Part shown: positions 6,135 to 12,891 of the stretch, one piece after another | How positions within the stretch are numbered: position 1 is the stretch's first letter | Layout of the letters: each line of letters begins with the position of its first letter | Source of the DNA: Actinomycetota bacterium | GTDB taxonomy: Bacteria > Actinomycetota > Actinomycetes > Nanopelagicales > Nanopelagicaceae | Direction: 5' to 3' | Length of the DNA: 14,875 nucleotides | NCBI GenBank assembly: GCA_009699645.1 | Contig: WLNU01000019.1 | Coordinates: 1 to 14,875 of the forward strand | The notes under the pieces: generated by a model | The model's database searches: none | Seen by the model: the letters and a program-made list of their open reading frames with translations, nothing else | What the model was told of the DNA's origin: nothing | Program-made: the position numbers and the translations under genes

Positions 6135-7616
6135 TTAACCTAGCCGACCTTTTAGTAATTTAGTTAATTTAATAACTAATCTGTCATCTTGTGGCCGTCG
6201 TTTAAAGCTTAAAAAATGCAGTGGTAAATAGAAGCGCGTGCGCACAACGGTACGTGCAAATGTGTACTCCAGTAGCCCTTCAGGGCCATGCACTCGACCA
6301 GAGCCGCTATCTTTCACGCCACCAAAGGGCACCGAAGCGATTGCCGCAAATGAAAAAGTCGAGTTGATTGCGACCATTCCACACTGTAGTTGTGATGCGA
6401 TCTTCTTTCCTTTTCGCTTAGACCAGACACTTGCGCCAAGTCCATAGGCAGATGCATTCGATAGATCAATCGCTTCACGCATTGTAGCAACACGATTAAT
6501 AATAATTACTGGCCCAAAAGTCTCTACCCGCATCGCAGTTGAATCTTCGGGTACATCAATGAGAATCACTGGTTGCACAAATGGCGCCTGGACCGATTGT
6601 GGACCACCAAAGACGCATGTGCCACCATCGGCGATTGCGGCTTTAATATGGGATTGAATAACTTTAATCTGCGAGGGCATAGTTGACGGTCCATATTTTC
6701 CATCTCCCGATGCGCCTGCATGAATCGTTGGCGCAAGCTCTATGGCACGGGCAATGAATTCATCGGCTACTTTTTCATCGACATAAACACGCTCTGCAGC
6801 AATGCACGATTGACCAGCATTAGCCATAGCAGACCACATCGTCGCATCGACTGCACGTTTAATATCGGCATCGGCAGCGACGATTACAGGATCTTTACCA
6901 CCGCATTCAAGGACTATTGGAACCATCACGCTTGCACATTGTGCTGCGACTAATTTTGCCGTCCGAGTCGAGCCGGTGAATGAAATCTTATCGACACCAC
7001 TGAGGCAAAGACTAGAACCGGTTTCACCCAAACCGGTTATTGTTGTAAAAATATCGGCAAAAGGTGCAACTTCATTAAAGCTCTCTTCAAGCCACATGCC
7101 AACACCAGGGGTATATTCACTAGGTTTAAAGACAACGGTATTACCGGCTGCCAATGCATATGAAATCGAACCAGCGGGGGTAAAGAGTGGATAGTTCCAT
7201 GGTCCAATCACACCTATGACACCTAATGGTGAGCGCTCAACGGTGGCCGACATATTGGCCATCAATAATCCAGGGCGGCGAAAAGATGTTCGCATAATCG
7301 ATTCGGCATGGCGCGCAGCCCAACCGATATGACTCACGGCGATACTAACTTCAAGTTTTGCATCACTGAGCGGTTTACCAGTTTCGAGGCTAATTAAATC
7401 GGCAATCTGATCTATACGGTTAATGATGAGCGAGCTCCATGCTAGTAAAACTCTTTTGCGCCCACTAAAACCCAACCCCTGCCACTGCGCAGTTGCTAGA
7501 CGGGCATGTGCTACTACATCGGCGACTTCGCCCTTACTCATAATTGGATATGTGCCGACTACCTCTTCAGTTGCAGGATTGTGCGCATTAAATGAGGGCC
7601 TACGTTTAGTTGCCAT
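6135..7616 (-). CDS. NAD(P)-dependent aldehyde dehydrogenase
   Basis: A 493-residue member of the aldehyde dehydrogenase superfamily, which oxidises an aldehyde to the acid with NAD(P)+ in the cytosol. The catalytic set is complete: Asn141 in GPWNYPLF, Lys164 in VVFKPSEYTP, GSTRTAK in the cofactor site, general base Glu237 in LECGGKDP and nucleophile Cys271 in NAGQSCIAAERVYV, followed by ETFGPV and PFGGVKDSGSGR. The C-terminus is extended and basic (LSFKRRP...LLKGRLG), as in actinobacterial SSADH-like and fatty-aldehyde-type enzymes. The substrate is not decidable; succinate semialdehyde (GabD2-like) is one candidate. I chose MATKRR at 7616 because TACGCT with a 7-base gap precedes it; an upstream in-frame ATG at 7646 would lie in the divergent promoter region. 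Confidence 0.92.
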   Translation of the reverse strand: MATKRRPSFNAHNPATEEVVGTYPIMSKGEVADVVAHARLATAQWQGLGFSGRKRVLLAWSSLIINRIDQIADLISLETGKPLSDAKLEVSIAVSHIGWAARHAESIMRTSFRRPGLLMANMSATVERSPLGVIGVIGPWNYPLFTPAGSISYALAAGNTVVFKPSEYTPGVGMWLEESFNEVAPFADIFTTITGLGETGSSLCLSGVDKISFTGSTRTAKLVAAQCASVMVPIVLECGGKDPVIVAADADIKRAVDATMWSAMANAGQSCIAAERVYVDEKVADEFIARAIELAPTIHAGASGDGKYGPSTMPSQIKVIQSHIKAAIADGGTCVFGGPQSVQAPFVQPVILIDVPEDSTAMRVETFGPVIIINRVATMREAIDLSNASAYGLGASVWSKRKGKKIASQLQCGMVAINSTFSFAAIASVPFGGVKDSGSGRVHGPEGLLEYTFARTVVRTRFYLPLHFLSFKRRPQDDRLVIKLTKLLKGRLG

Positions 7617-7623
7617 GGTTAGA

Positions 7624-7629
7624 AGCGTA
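7624..7629 (-). promoter_or_regulatory. predicted -10 element of the aldehyde dehydrogenase gene (leaderless)
   Basis: On the minus strand TACGCT is followed by TCTAACC (seven bases) and the ATG at 7616. There is no Shine-Dalgarno sequence. This spacing supports the shorter start of the protein. Confidence 0.55.
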
Positions 7630-7641
7630 GTCGTGTGTCGA

Positions 7642-7647
7642 TACAAT
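7642..7647 (+). promoter_or_regulatory. predicted -10 element of the alpha/beta hydrolase gene (leaderless)
   Basis: TACAAT is followed by TTGAAGC (seven bases) and the ATG at 7655. It is a near-consensus -10, and nothing resembling a Shine-Dalgarno sequence lies between it and the ATG. I see no convincing -35 at 17 bp. Confidence 0.65.
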
Positions 7648-7654
7648 TTGAAGC

Positions 7655-8365
7655 ATGCCTGAGATTGTCAGACCCAGCACAACTTTGCCAGCATTACGCA
7701 CGCCAATTCATGTTATTACTAGCGATGGCATAGATCTCATTGGTGAAGTAGCTGCACCACTTGGGGTGAGCCGTGGGGCGATCCTGACTCTGCATCCATT
7801 ACCAACGGCCGGTGGAATGATGGATAGCCATATATTTAAAAAGGCCTCCAACAGACTCCCTGCGATGGCTGGAATTACTGTTGTTCGCTTTAACTCGCGA
7901 GGTACAACTAGTGAGGCCGGTAGTAGTACAGGTACCTTTGATAACGGCAATGCTGAGGCATTAGATGTAGAGGCGATGCTCACATACTGCTTTGATACCT
8001 TAGAACTTGAAAACGTATGGGTTGTGGGCTGGTCATTTGGAACAGACTTAGCACTGCGCCATGCAAAAGATGTCCGACATAAGGGTTTGATTTTACTGAG
8101 CCCACCCCTTCGAACAACTAATGAGGCAGAGCTGATGTATTGGAATAGTGATCCTCGCCCGATTGCAGCCCTTGTTCCAGAGTTCGATGATTATTTAAAG
8201 CCAGATGAAGCACTCATACGCTTTGCAATTGTTCCTACGATAAAGATTGTGGCAGTTGAAGGTGCAAAGCATCTATGGGTAGGTGAACCATTTGTTCACC
8301 AGGTTTTATCGCAGATTAATTCTATTGTGACTGGAGATTTAGCCGAGCTACCGCTGGAGATTTAA
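7655..8365 (+). CDS. alpha/beta-fold hydrolase
   Basis: A 236-residue cytosolic alpha/beta hydrolase of the COG2945-like group (predicted short-chain hydrolases). It has an oxyanion-hole HPLP at residues 47-50, a FNSRGTTSEAGSSTGTFDNG segment typical of the group, the nucleophile elbow G-W-S127-F-G, and His206 in EGAKHLW as the likely catalytic His. The acid is probably in PEFDDYLKP (Asp178 or Asp179), though the spacing to His is shorter than usual. Substrate unknown. It is divergent from the aldehyde dehydrogenase over 38 bp and may be coregulated with it, but no functional link is evident. Its TAA stop overlaps the TAA of the convergent AI-2E-family gene within TTAA. Confidence 0.85.
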   Translation: MPEIVRPSTTLPALRTPIHVITSDGIDLIGEVAAPLGVSRGAILTLHPLPTAGGMMDSHIFKKASNRLPAMAGITVVRFNSRGTTSEAGSSTGTFDNGNAEALDVEAMLTYCFDTLELENVWVVGWSFGTDLALRHAKDVRHKGLILLSPPLRTTNEAELMYWNSDPRPIAALVPEFDDYLKPDEALIRFAIVPTIKIVAVEGAKHLWVGEPFVHQVLSQINSIVTGDLAELPLEI

Positions 8366-9489
8366 GAGGCTTCAGCCCGTGGAATAACTACCTCGTCTAG
8401 AATCAAAATAATCGCAGCAGCTACTGGTACGGCCAATAATCCGCCAACTAAACCAAGCAGTGATGAGCCAATGAGGGCCGCAATAATAGTTACCGCCCCC
8501 GGTACCGACATTGTTTTCTTCATGATGCGCGGAGTCACAACGTAGTTTTCAATCTGGACATACACCACGTAGGCAACAAAGGCGATGACACCAATTGGAA
8601 CAGATTGTGTGAGTGCGATAACGGTAACGATTGAAGAGCCAATAAAGTGTCCAACTAATGGAATAAGCCCGCAGACAAGAATTATCATCGCAATCGCAAT
8701 TGGGGAGGGTAGGCCTAAGATAAGTGAGAGCAAGAGAACGAAGATAGATGCCATGATTGCAATGATGATTTGACTACCAACGAATGATCCAACACGGCCG
8801 ATTATCGCCTGTGTTAAACGGCCAACACGCTCCCGGCGGCTCGATGGAACTAGTGAGAGCCCAAGGTTCACCGCTTGCGGCAGTGAAGTAATGAAGTAGA
8901 GAGTTAAAACTAAAACCGTTAAAAATGAGAAAAACCCTGAGAGTATTGATTTTCCGACTCCCAGAACTCCACCAAATGTTGAAATTAATAGCGTTCCATT
9001 TGAAGTTACTGATTTTAATTTGGCTTGCAATGTATCGATAATTCCATATTGATCATTGAGTTTACTAATCACTTGATTATTAGTTAAATCATTGAGCAGT
9101 TGCGGCGCCTTATTGAGCAGTTGAGTTCCTTGAGATACAACAGGAGGTGCAACAACTAAGGCAAAGAAGATTACAAAAGCAATAACCGATGTGAAAATAA
9201 TAGCAACGGCCGTTGTCCTAGATAGGTTCTTACGCCGTAGCCCTTCAACTGCAGGATTAAGACCCATTGCAAGAAATAATGCGATAAGTATGAGAACAAA
9301 GATTTGACTTACGCTGGCAAGTGCGCGCATCAACACAATTGCAGTCAAGGCACCGAGAGTTGCAATGAAGCCGAAGTAATAGGGATTGGTTCTATTAATG
9401 GGAGCTCCCAATGCACCAAAGTCTGCTGGGGGAGTTGGAGCTTTGACTGCTCGCTTAGTCACCTTTTTTATCCGCGCTGAAATAGCCAT
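8362..9489 (-). CDS. AI-2E family membrane transporter (YdiK/PerM-like)
   Basis: A 375-residue polytopic membrane protein. After a basic cytoplasmic N-terminus (ARIKKVTKRAVKAP) there are paired spans including LILIALFLAMGLNPAVEGLRRK, then a large soluble loop, then a C-terminal membrane bundle with the family hallmarks GLPSPIAIAMI, CGLIPLVGHFIGS, IVYVQIENYVVTPRIM-like (here YVQIENYVVTPRIM) and the closing GGLLAVPVAAAI. The family is named for AI-2 export (TqsA), but many members have other or unknown substrates, including Na+/H+ antiport. I chose the ATG at 9489, with TACAAT and a 6-base gap upstream; a start at 9723 would add 78 residues of non-family sequence overlapping the divergent gene. 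Confidence 0.92.
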   Translation of the reverse strand: MAISARIKKVTKRAVKAPTPPADFGALGAPINRTNPYYFGFIATLGALTAIVLMRALASVSQIFVLILIALFLAMGLNPAVEGLRRKNLSRTTAVAIIFTSVIAFVIFFALVVAPPVVSQGTQLLNKAPQLLNDLTNNQVISKLNDQYGIIDTLQAKLKSVTSNGTLLISTFGGVLGVGKSILSGFFSFLTVLVLTLYFITSLPQAVNLGLSLVPSSRRERVGRLTQAIIGRVGSFVGSQIIIAIMASIFVLLLSLILGLPSPIAIAMIILVCGLIPLVGHFIGSSIVTVIALTQSVPIGVIAFVAYVVYVQIENYVVTPRIMKKTMSVPGAVTIIAALIGSSLLGLVGGLLAVPVAAAIILILDEVVIPRAEAS

Positions 9490-9495
9490 GCATCT

Positions 9496-9501
9496 ATTGT
9501 A
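9496..9501 (-). promoter_or_regulatory. predicted -10 element of the AI-2E-family gene (leaderless)
   Basis: On the minus strand TACAAT is followed by AGATGC (six bases) and the ATG at 9489. It is a near-consensus hexamer and there is no Shine-Dalgarno sequence. It lies within the 82-bp divergent spacer 9490-9571, the longest non-coding stretch in the window. Confidence 0.65.
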
Positions 9502-9571
9502 AAGTGCGCTCAAGTGCAATGGCGCCGTGTAGTTCACCTGATCGACACATTGATAGGTAAGAATAGGGAGC

Positions 9572-10798
9572 ATGGCGCTGCGAATAACTGGATTAGGCGA
9601 GGAGATCGCAGCTGTCTCTGGGCTGCCCTGGCACCTGCCCCTTGAGGAGTGGCCTGAAGACTCTGAGCTTGCTGAAAAACGCGGTATCTCCCGCCACGTA
9701 GTCCGCTTAGTCCGTGCGACCAAAGATTTAGATTCACCGGTTTATGCAGTGAAGGAAACGGTGAGCGAGTTTGCAAACCGTGAATATAAAATCCTGCGTG
9801 AACTAAGCCAACTCAAGGCACCATGTGTTGAGCAGGTCGCAGTTGTTGAAGGTCGCATCGATAAAAATGGCGAAGAACTCCCATGCGCCATCGTCACACG
9901 CTTTTTGCCATATTCACTGCCATTTCGTGTTCTGCTCTCACAATCAGTGACATCTCATGAGATCACAACAATGGCGAGTGCACTTGCGCTTTTACTTGTC
10001 CGAATGCATCTACTTGGATTTTGGTGGGGAGACTGTTCACTCTCAAACACTTTGTTTCGCCGTGATGCCGATGGCTTTGCCGCATACCTAGTCGATGCTG
10101 AAACCGGCGAGTTCCAAAAAACCTTAAGTGATGGTCAACGTGAGCATGATTTAGATATTGCACTCTTTAACGTGGCTGCAGAGCTAGAGGATCTCTCTCT
10201 TTCTGGGGTTTTATTTCCAGGAATGGATCCAGTACGTGCAGCAGAATCTGTGATTCGCCGCTATCGACGTATTTGGGTTGCACTTAAAGAGCGACAACTC
10301 CTTGATCCAAAAGACCGCCACGCTGTTGAGAGTGCAATGCGCGCGCTCCATGATTTAGGTTTTGCAGTTGAAGAGGTATCGATCTCTATCGACGGTGAAA
10401 CACAGATGCTTGCATTCCAACCTAAGTTAGTCGCAGCTGGATATCACACCGCGCGTCTTCGTGAGTTAATGGGTTTAGAGACTGAAGAGTTACAGGCCAA
10501 GCGCTTACTTGCATCCTTTGATCGCTACCGCGCGCGTGAAGATAAAACAGGTGCATCAATTACTGAGATGGCCAGGCGATGGCTCATAGAAGTTTTTGAA
10601 CCGATCATCAATCGTGTGCCTGAATCTATGCGAGGCAGAGTTGAACATGCACAGATGTTCCATGAGATCCTAGAAAACCGCTGGTATTTAAGTGAGGAGA
10701 AAGGCGTTGATGTTGGCCTTGCTTTTGCAACCGATAATTACCTCGCCGAGATTCTGCCCTCCCGCCGAGATTCTGGAGTTGATGTCGCTGCGCAGTAG
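9572..10798 (+). CDS. DUF4032 protein with lipopolysaccharide-kinase-like catalytic core
   Basis: A 408-residue actinobacterial DUF4032 protein whose N-terminal half reads as a WaaP/Kdo-kinase-like protein-kinase fold. All key kinase residues are present: Lys61 in YAVKET, helix-C Glu71 in NREYKIL, catalytic Asp154 and Asn159 in WWGDCSLSNTLF, and metal-binding Asp175 in YLVDAET. It may therefore be an active phosphotransferase acting on a small molecule, polymer or protein; the substrate is unknown. The C-terminal half (about 230-408) is helical, without a motif I recognise, and contains the DUF4032 region. No signal peptide or membrane span is seen. The upstream AAGAAT with a 7-base gap is a weak -10; AGGGAG lies only one base from the ATG, too close for a normal Shine-Dalgarno. 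The YbbN-like gene follows after 9 bp. Confidence 0.85.
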   Translation: MALRITGLGEEIAAVSGLPWHLPLEEWPEDSELAEKRGISRHVVRLVRATKDLDSPVYAVKETVSEFANREYKILRELSQLKAPCVEQVAVVEGRIDKNGEELPCAIVTRFLPYSLPFRVLLSQSVTSHEITTMASALALLLVRMHLLGFWWGDCSLSNTLFRRDADGFAAYLVDAETGEFQKTLSDGQREHDLDIALFNVAAELEDLSLSGVLFPGMDPVRAAESVIRRYRRIWVALKERQLLDPKDRHAVESAMRALHDLGFAVEEVSISIDGETQMLAFQPKLVAAGYHTARLRELMGLETEELQAKRLLASFDRYRAREDKTGASITEMARRWLIEVFEPIINRVPESMRGRVEHAQMFHEILENRWYLSEEKGVDVGLAFATDNYLAEILPSRRDSGVDVAAQ

Positions 10799-10801
10799 GA
10801 T
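10796..10801 (+). promoter_or_regulatory. predicted -10 element of the YbbN-like gene, overlapping the DUF4032 stop codon
   Basis: TAGGAT begins with the TAG stop of the upstream gene and is followed by TGTGGC (six bases) and the ATG at 10808. The same spacing as at the other genes suggests an internal leaderless promoter within what looks like an operon. The stop codon supplies half of the hexamer, so chance is a real alternative. Confidence 0.45.
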
Positions 10802-10807
10802 TGTGGC

Positions 10808-11668
10808 ATGGCTAATCCTCCCAATTTTGCGCAAGCGGTGGACTTAAGCTCTCTCGGAAAGCCAAAGGCACCACCGGCCGGGCCAATGCCTGGCTTAGAA
10901 GTAACGGCGGCTAATTTAACGGCTGAGTTTTTGCCTCTCTCTCAATCTAAGCCAGTCATCGTCATTGCATGGTCTGCCAGATCTCCTGAATCAATCGAGA
11001 TGGTTAAAACTCTTGGCACACTTGAAACCTCTTATCAAGGTAGTTGGACACTTGCCCGTTTAGATATCGATGCCGAGCCGCAGGTTGCACAAGCACTTCA
11101 AACAAAGAGTGTTCCATATGCAATCGCACTCATTGGCGAACAGATGGTTCCACTCTTTGAGCAGAGTTATCCCGAGGCGCAGGTTCGTTTAGTGCTAGAT
11201 AAAGTCCTAACCCTTGCTGGCGAGCAAGGCGTTGGAAGTGCACCCGTTGAAGTTAGTGAGCCTGAAGAGGATGAGGCGATGGCAGCGCTAGAGTCCGGTG
11301 ATTTTAAAGCCGCAGAAGTTGCCTACAAGAAACTATTGGCCCGAAAGCCCGCAGATAGTTTTGCAAAGTTGGGTCTTGCACAAACGCAGTTGTTAATCCG
11401 TACCGATGGATTAGATCTAGAAGTTATCATCAAGCAAGCTACTGATTCTCCCAGCGATATTGCACTCCAACTGCAGGCTGCAGATATGGAGATTGCAAAC
11501 GGGGGAGTAGAAGCGGCTTTTAATCGCCTGCTGCAGGTAGTGAAGGCGACATCGGGAGATGAGCGCACAAAGGCCAGAGAGCATCTCTTAACTCTCTTTG
11601 TCTTAGTCGATCCATCTGATCCACGACTGGCTGCGGCAAGAAGTGCGCTAGCGAACGCACTCTTTTGA
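10808..11668 (+). CDS. YbbN-like thioredoxin-fold/TPR protein lacking the CXXC active site
   Basis: A 286-residue cytosolic protein combining a thioredoxin fold (about 30-135) with TPR-like helices (about 153-286, starting DEAMAALESGDFKAAEVAYKK). It resembles YbbN (CnoX), a holdase co-chaperone in Escherichia coli that cooperates with DnaK and GroEL. The redox centre is gone: the WCGPC position reads W55-S-A-R-S59, while the cis-Pro is kept in KSVPYA (P103). A role in protein binding rather than disulfide chemistry is likely, by family analogy. The N-terminus (NPPNFAQAVDLSSLG) is typical of actinobacterial members. It lies 9 bp after the DUF4032 gene and overlaps the MFS start (TGATG). Confidence 0.88.
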   Translation: MANPPNFAQAVDLSSLGKPKAPPAGPMPGLEVTAANLTAEFLPLSQSKPVIVIAWSARSPESIEMVKTLGTLETSYQGSWTLARLDIDAEPQVAQALQTKSVPYAIALIGEQMVPLFEQSYPEAQVRLVLDKVLTLAGEQGVGSAPVEVSEPEEDEAMAALESGDFKAAEVAYKKLLARKPADSFAKLGLAQTQLLIRTDGLDLEVIIKQATDSPSDIALQLQAADMEIANGGVEAAFNRLLQVVKATSGDERTKAREHLLTLFVLVDPSDPRLAAARSALANALF

Positions 11669-12852
11669 TGAAGAGCTTAGATCCGAGAGCAGAGCTAAAG
11701 TACTTAAAGCTTTTATTTTTTCTCTTCGCTTTTCTCATCATGTCGTGGATACCACGTTTTCCCGAGGTAAAGGCAAACCTGGGTATTTCTAACGGCGAGT
11801 TTGGATCAATCATCAGTAGCTCTGCTCTTGGCGCAATTATCGCACTTTTATCGGTAGGGCACTTAGTACATAACTATGGCGTAAAACTAGTGCTGCATTT
11901 GTCAGCGATTTCTATGGCCATAAGCTTGATACTTTTAACGACCACGCACTCCACATTGATCTTTCTGGTAGCCAACATTATCCAAGCCGGCGCGATTGCA
12001 TCTTTTCATATAGCCATCAACGCTCAGGGCTTTAATTATCAAGATCGCACAAAAAGCAGTGTGATAACCCTGCTGAGTGGGTTTTGGAGCAGCGGTGCAC
12101 TTGCAACTATCGTTGTGTCGGGCTTGCTTGTCAATCGAATCCCAGTACATATTCATATCACTATCCTTGCCCTCACAATCCTCTTAATCATATTCTTTGT
12201 AGTTTCATCTATGGATTCATACCTTCTACAACCAAATCATGATGTAGAGGCTGATTATAAGATTAGTGATATTTTTAAGGGCTTTCGGATTGATATATTA
12301 GTCTCGGGCGCACTGTTCTGTGGTGTCTTTCTCGAGTTTGCCGTTGGAGATTGGGCTGCGATCTTTGTGAAAGAGGATGTTGGTATAAAAAGTGGCCTTC
12401 ATACATTGCCCTACATCCTCTTTACTGTGACCATGATTATTGGGCGCTTGAGCGTTCACTTTCTTTTCTCTCGATTTTCAATTCAGTTTCTGATGAAGTT
12501 AGGTTCGCTAGTCTCGGCTTCCTCATTTTTAATCGGAATTTTCACAGTGAGGTTGATTGGCCCTGATAAAAAGATGCTTTCACTGGTGGTCTTATGCATC
12601 ACTTTTACAGTTGCCGGTTTAGGCTCATCATTTCTTGCACCAAGTGTTATGAATATAGCCAACTCTCGTTCTGCATCACCAGCTAGTGTTGTAATCGGAC
12701 ATCTAGGAGTAATAAATAACATTGCAGTTTTTACCATGCGATTAATCATCGCTTGGACAGCACAGGCCTTTTCACTCTCTATCGCCTTAATGATTCCAGC
12801 GCTATTGCTCTTTATGGTTCCTTACTTTTCTAAGATCTTTAAGCGCGCTTAA
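11668..12852 (+). CDS. MFS transporter, YbjJ-like
   Basis: A 394-residue major facilitator with about twelve hydrophobic segments and a cytoplasmic break after the sixth, at YLLQPNHDVEADYKISDIF. The segment SWIPRFPEVKANLGISNGEFG, the FHIAINAQGFNYQ motif after the fourth span and EFAVGDWAAIFVKEDVG resemble the YbjJ/COG0738-like branch; that group is poorly characterised and the substrate is unknown. I chose the ATG at 11668, which shares its A with the TGA of the YbbN-like gene (TGATG); the TTG at 11665 in frame is a less likely start. No promoter was found, so it is probably cotranscribed with the two upstream genes. The Ile-rich protein uses several ATA codons, which could reflect a different history, but the evidence is weak. 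A stem-loop follows the stop. Confidence 0.88.
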   Translation: MKSLDPRAELKYLKLLFFLFAFLIMSWIPRFPEVKANLGISNGEFGSIISSSALGAIIALLSVGHLVHNYGVKLVLHLSAISMAISLILLTTTHSTLIFLVANIIQAGAIASFHIAINAQGFNYQDRTKSSVITLLSGFWSSGALATIVVSGLLVNRIPVHIHITILALTILLIIFFVVSSMDSYLLQPNHDVEADYKISDIFKGFRIDILVSGALFCGVFLEFAVGDWAAIFVKEDVGIKSGLHTLPYILFTVTMIIGRLSVHFLFSRFSIQFLMKLGSLVSASSFLIGIFTVRLIGPDKKMLSLVVLCITFTVAGLGSSFLAPSVMNIANSRSASPASVVIGHLGVINNIAVFTMRLIIAWTAQAFSLSIALMIPALLLFMVPYFSKIFKRA

Positions 12853-12858
12853 ATTCAA

Positions 12859-12880
12859 TCACTGCCGTTAAGGGCAGTGA
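12859..12880. terminator. stem-loop between convergent MFS and aceE genes
   Basis: TCACTGCC at 12859-12866 and GGCAGTGA at 12873-12880 form a perfect 8-bp stem with a 6-base loop (GTTAAG). It lies 6 bp after the MFS stop and 11 bp after the aceE stop on the other strand, so it could act as a bidirectional terminator. No U-tract follows in either direction, which is common for actinobacterial terminators but lowers certainty. Confidence 0.7.
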
Positions 12881-12891
12881 AATCAGCCCGA

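Noticed and set aside
6119..6138. Possible stem-loop between the small Cys/His gene and the aldehyde dehydrogenase gene (TTAAAAC / GTTTTTAA)
   Set aside because: Six A-T pairs with a bulge and only one G-C pair; too weak to call a terminator.
9490..9723. A 78-residue N-terminal extension of the AI-2E-family protein
   Set aside because: It overlaps the divergent DUF4032 gene, has no membrane-protein or family character, and the ATG at 9489 has a good -10 at leaderless spacing.
11668..12852. MFS gene as recent horizontal transfer, from ATA codon use
   Set aside because: I count about nine ATA codons in 394, but the neighbouring hydrolase has about four in 236, so the difference is not convincing; there are no flanking repeats or mobile genes.
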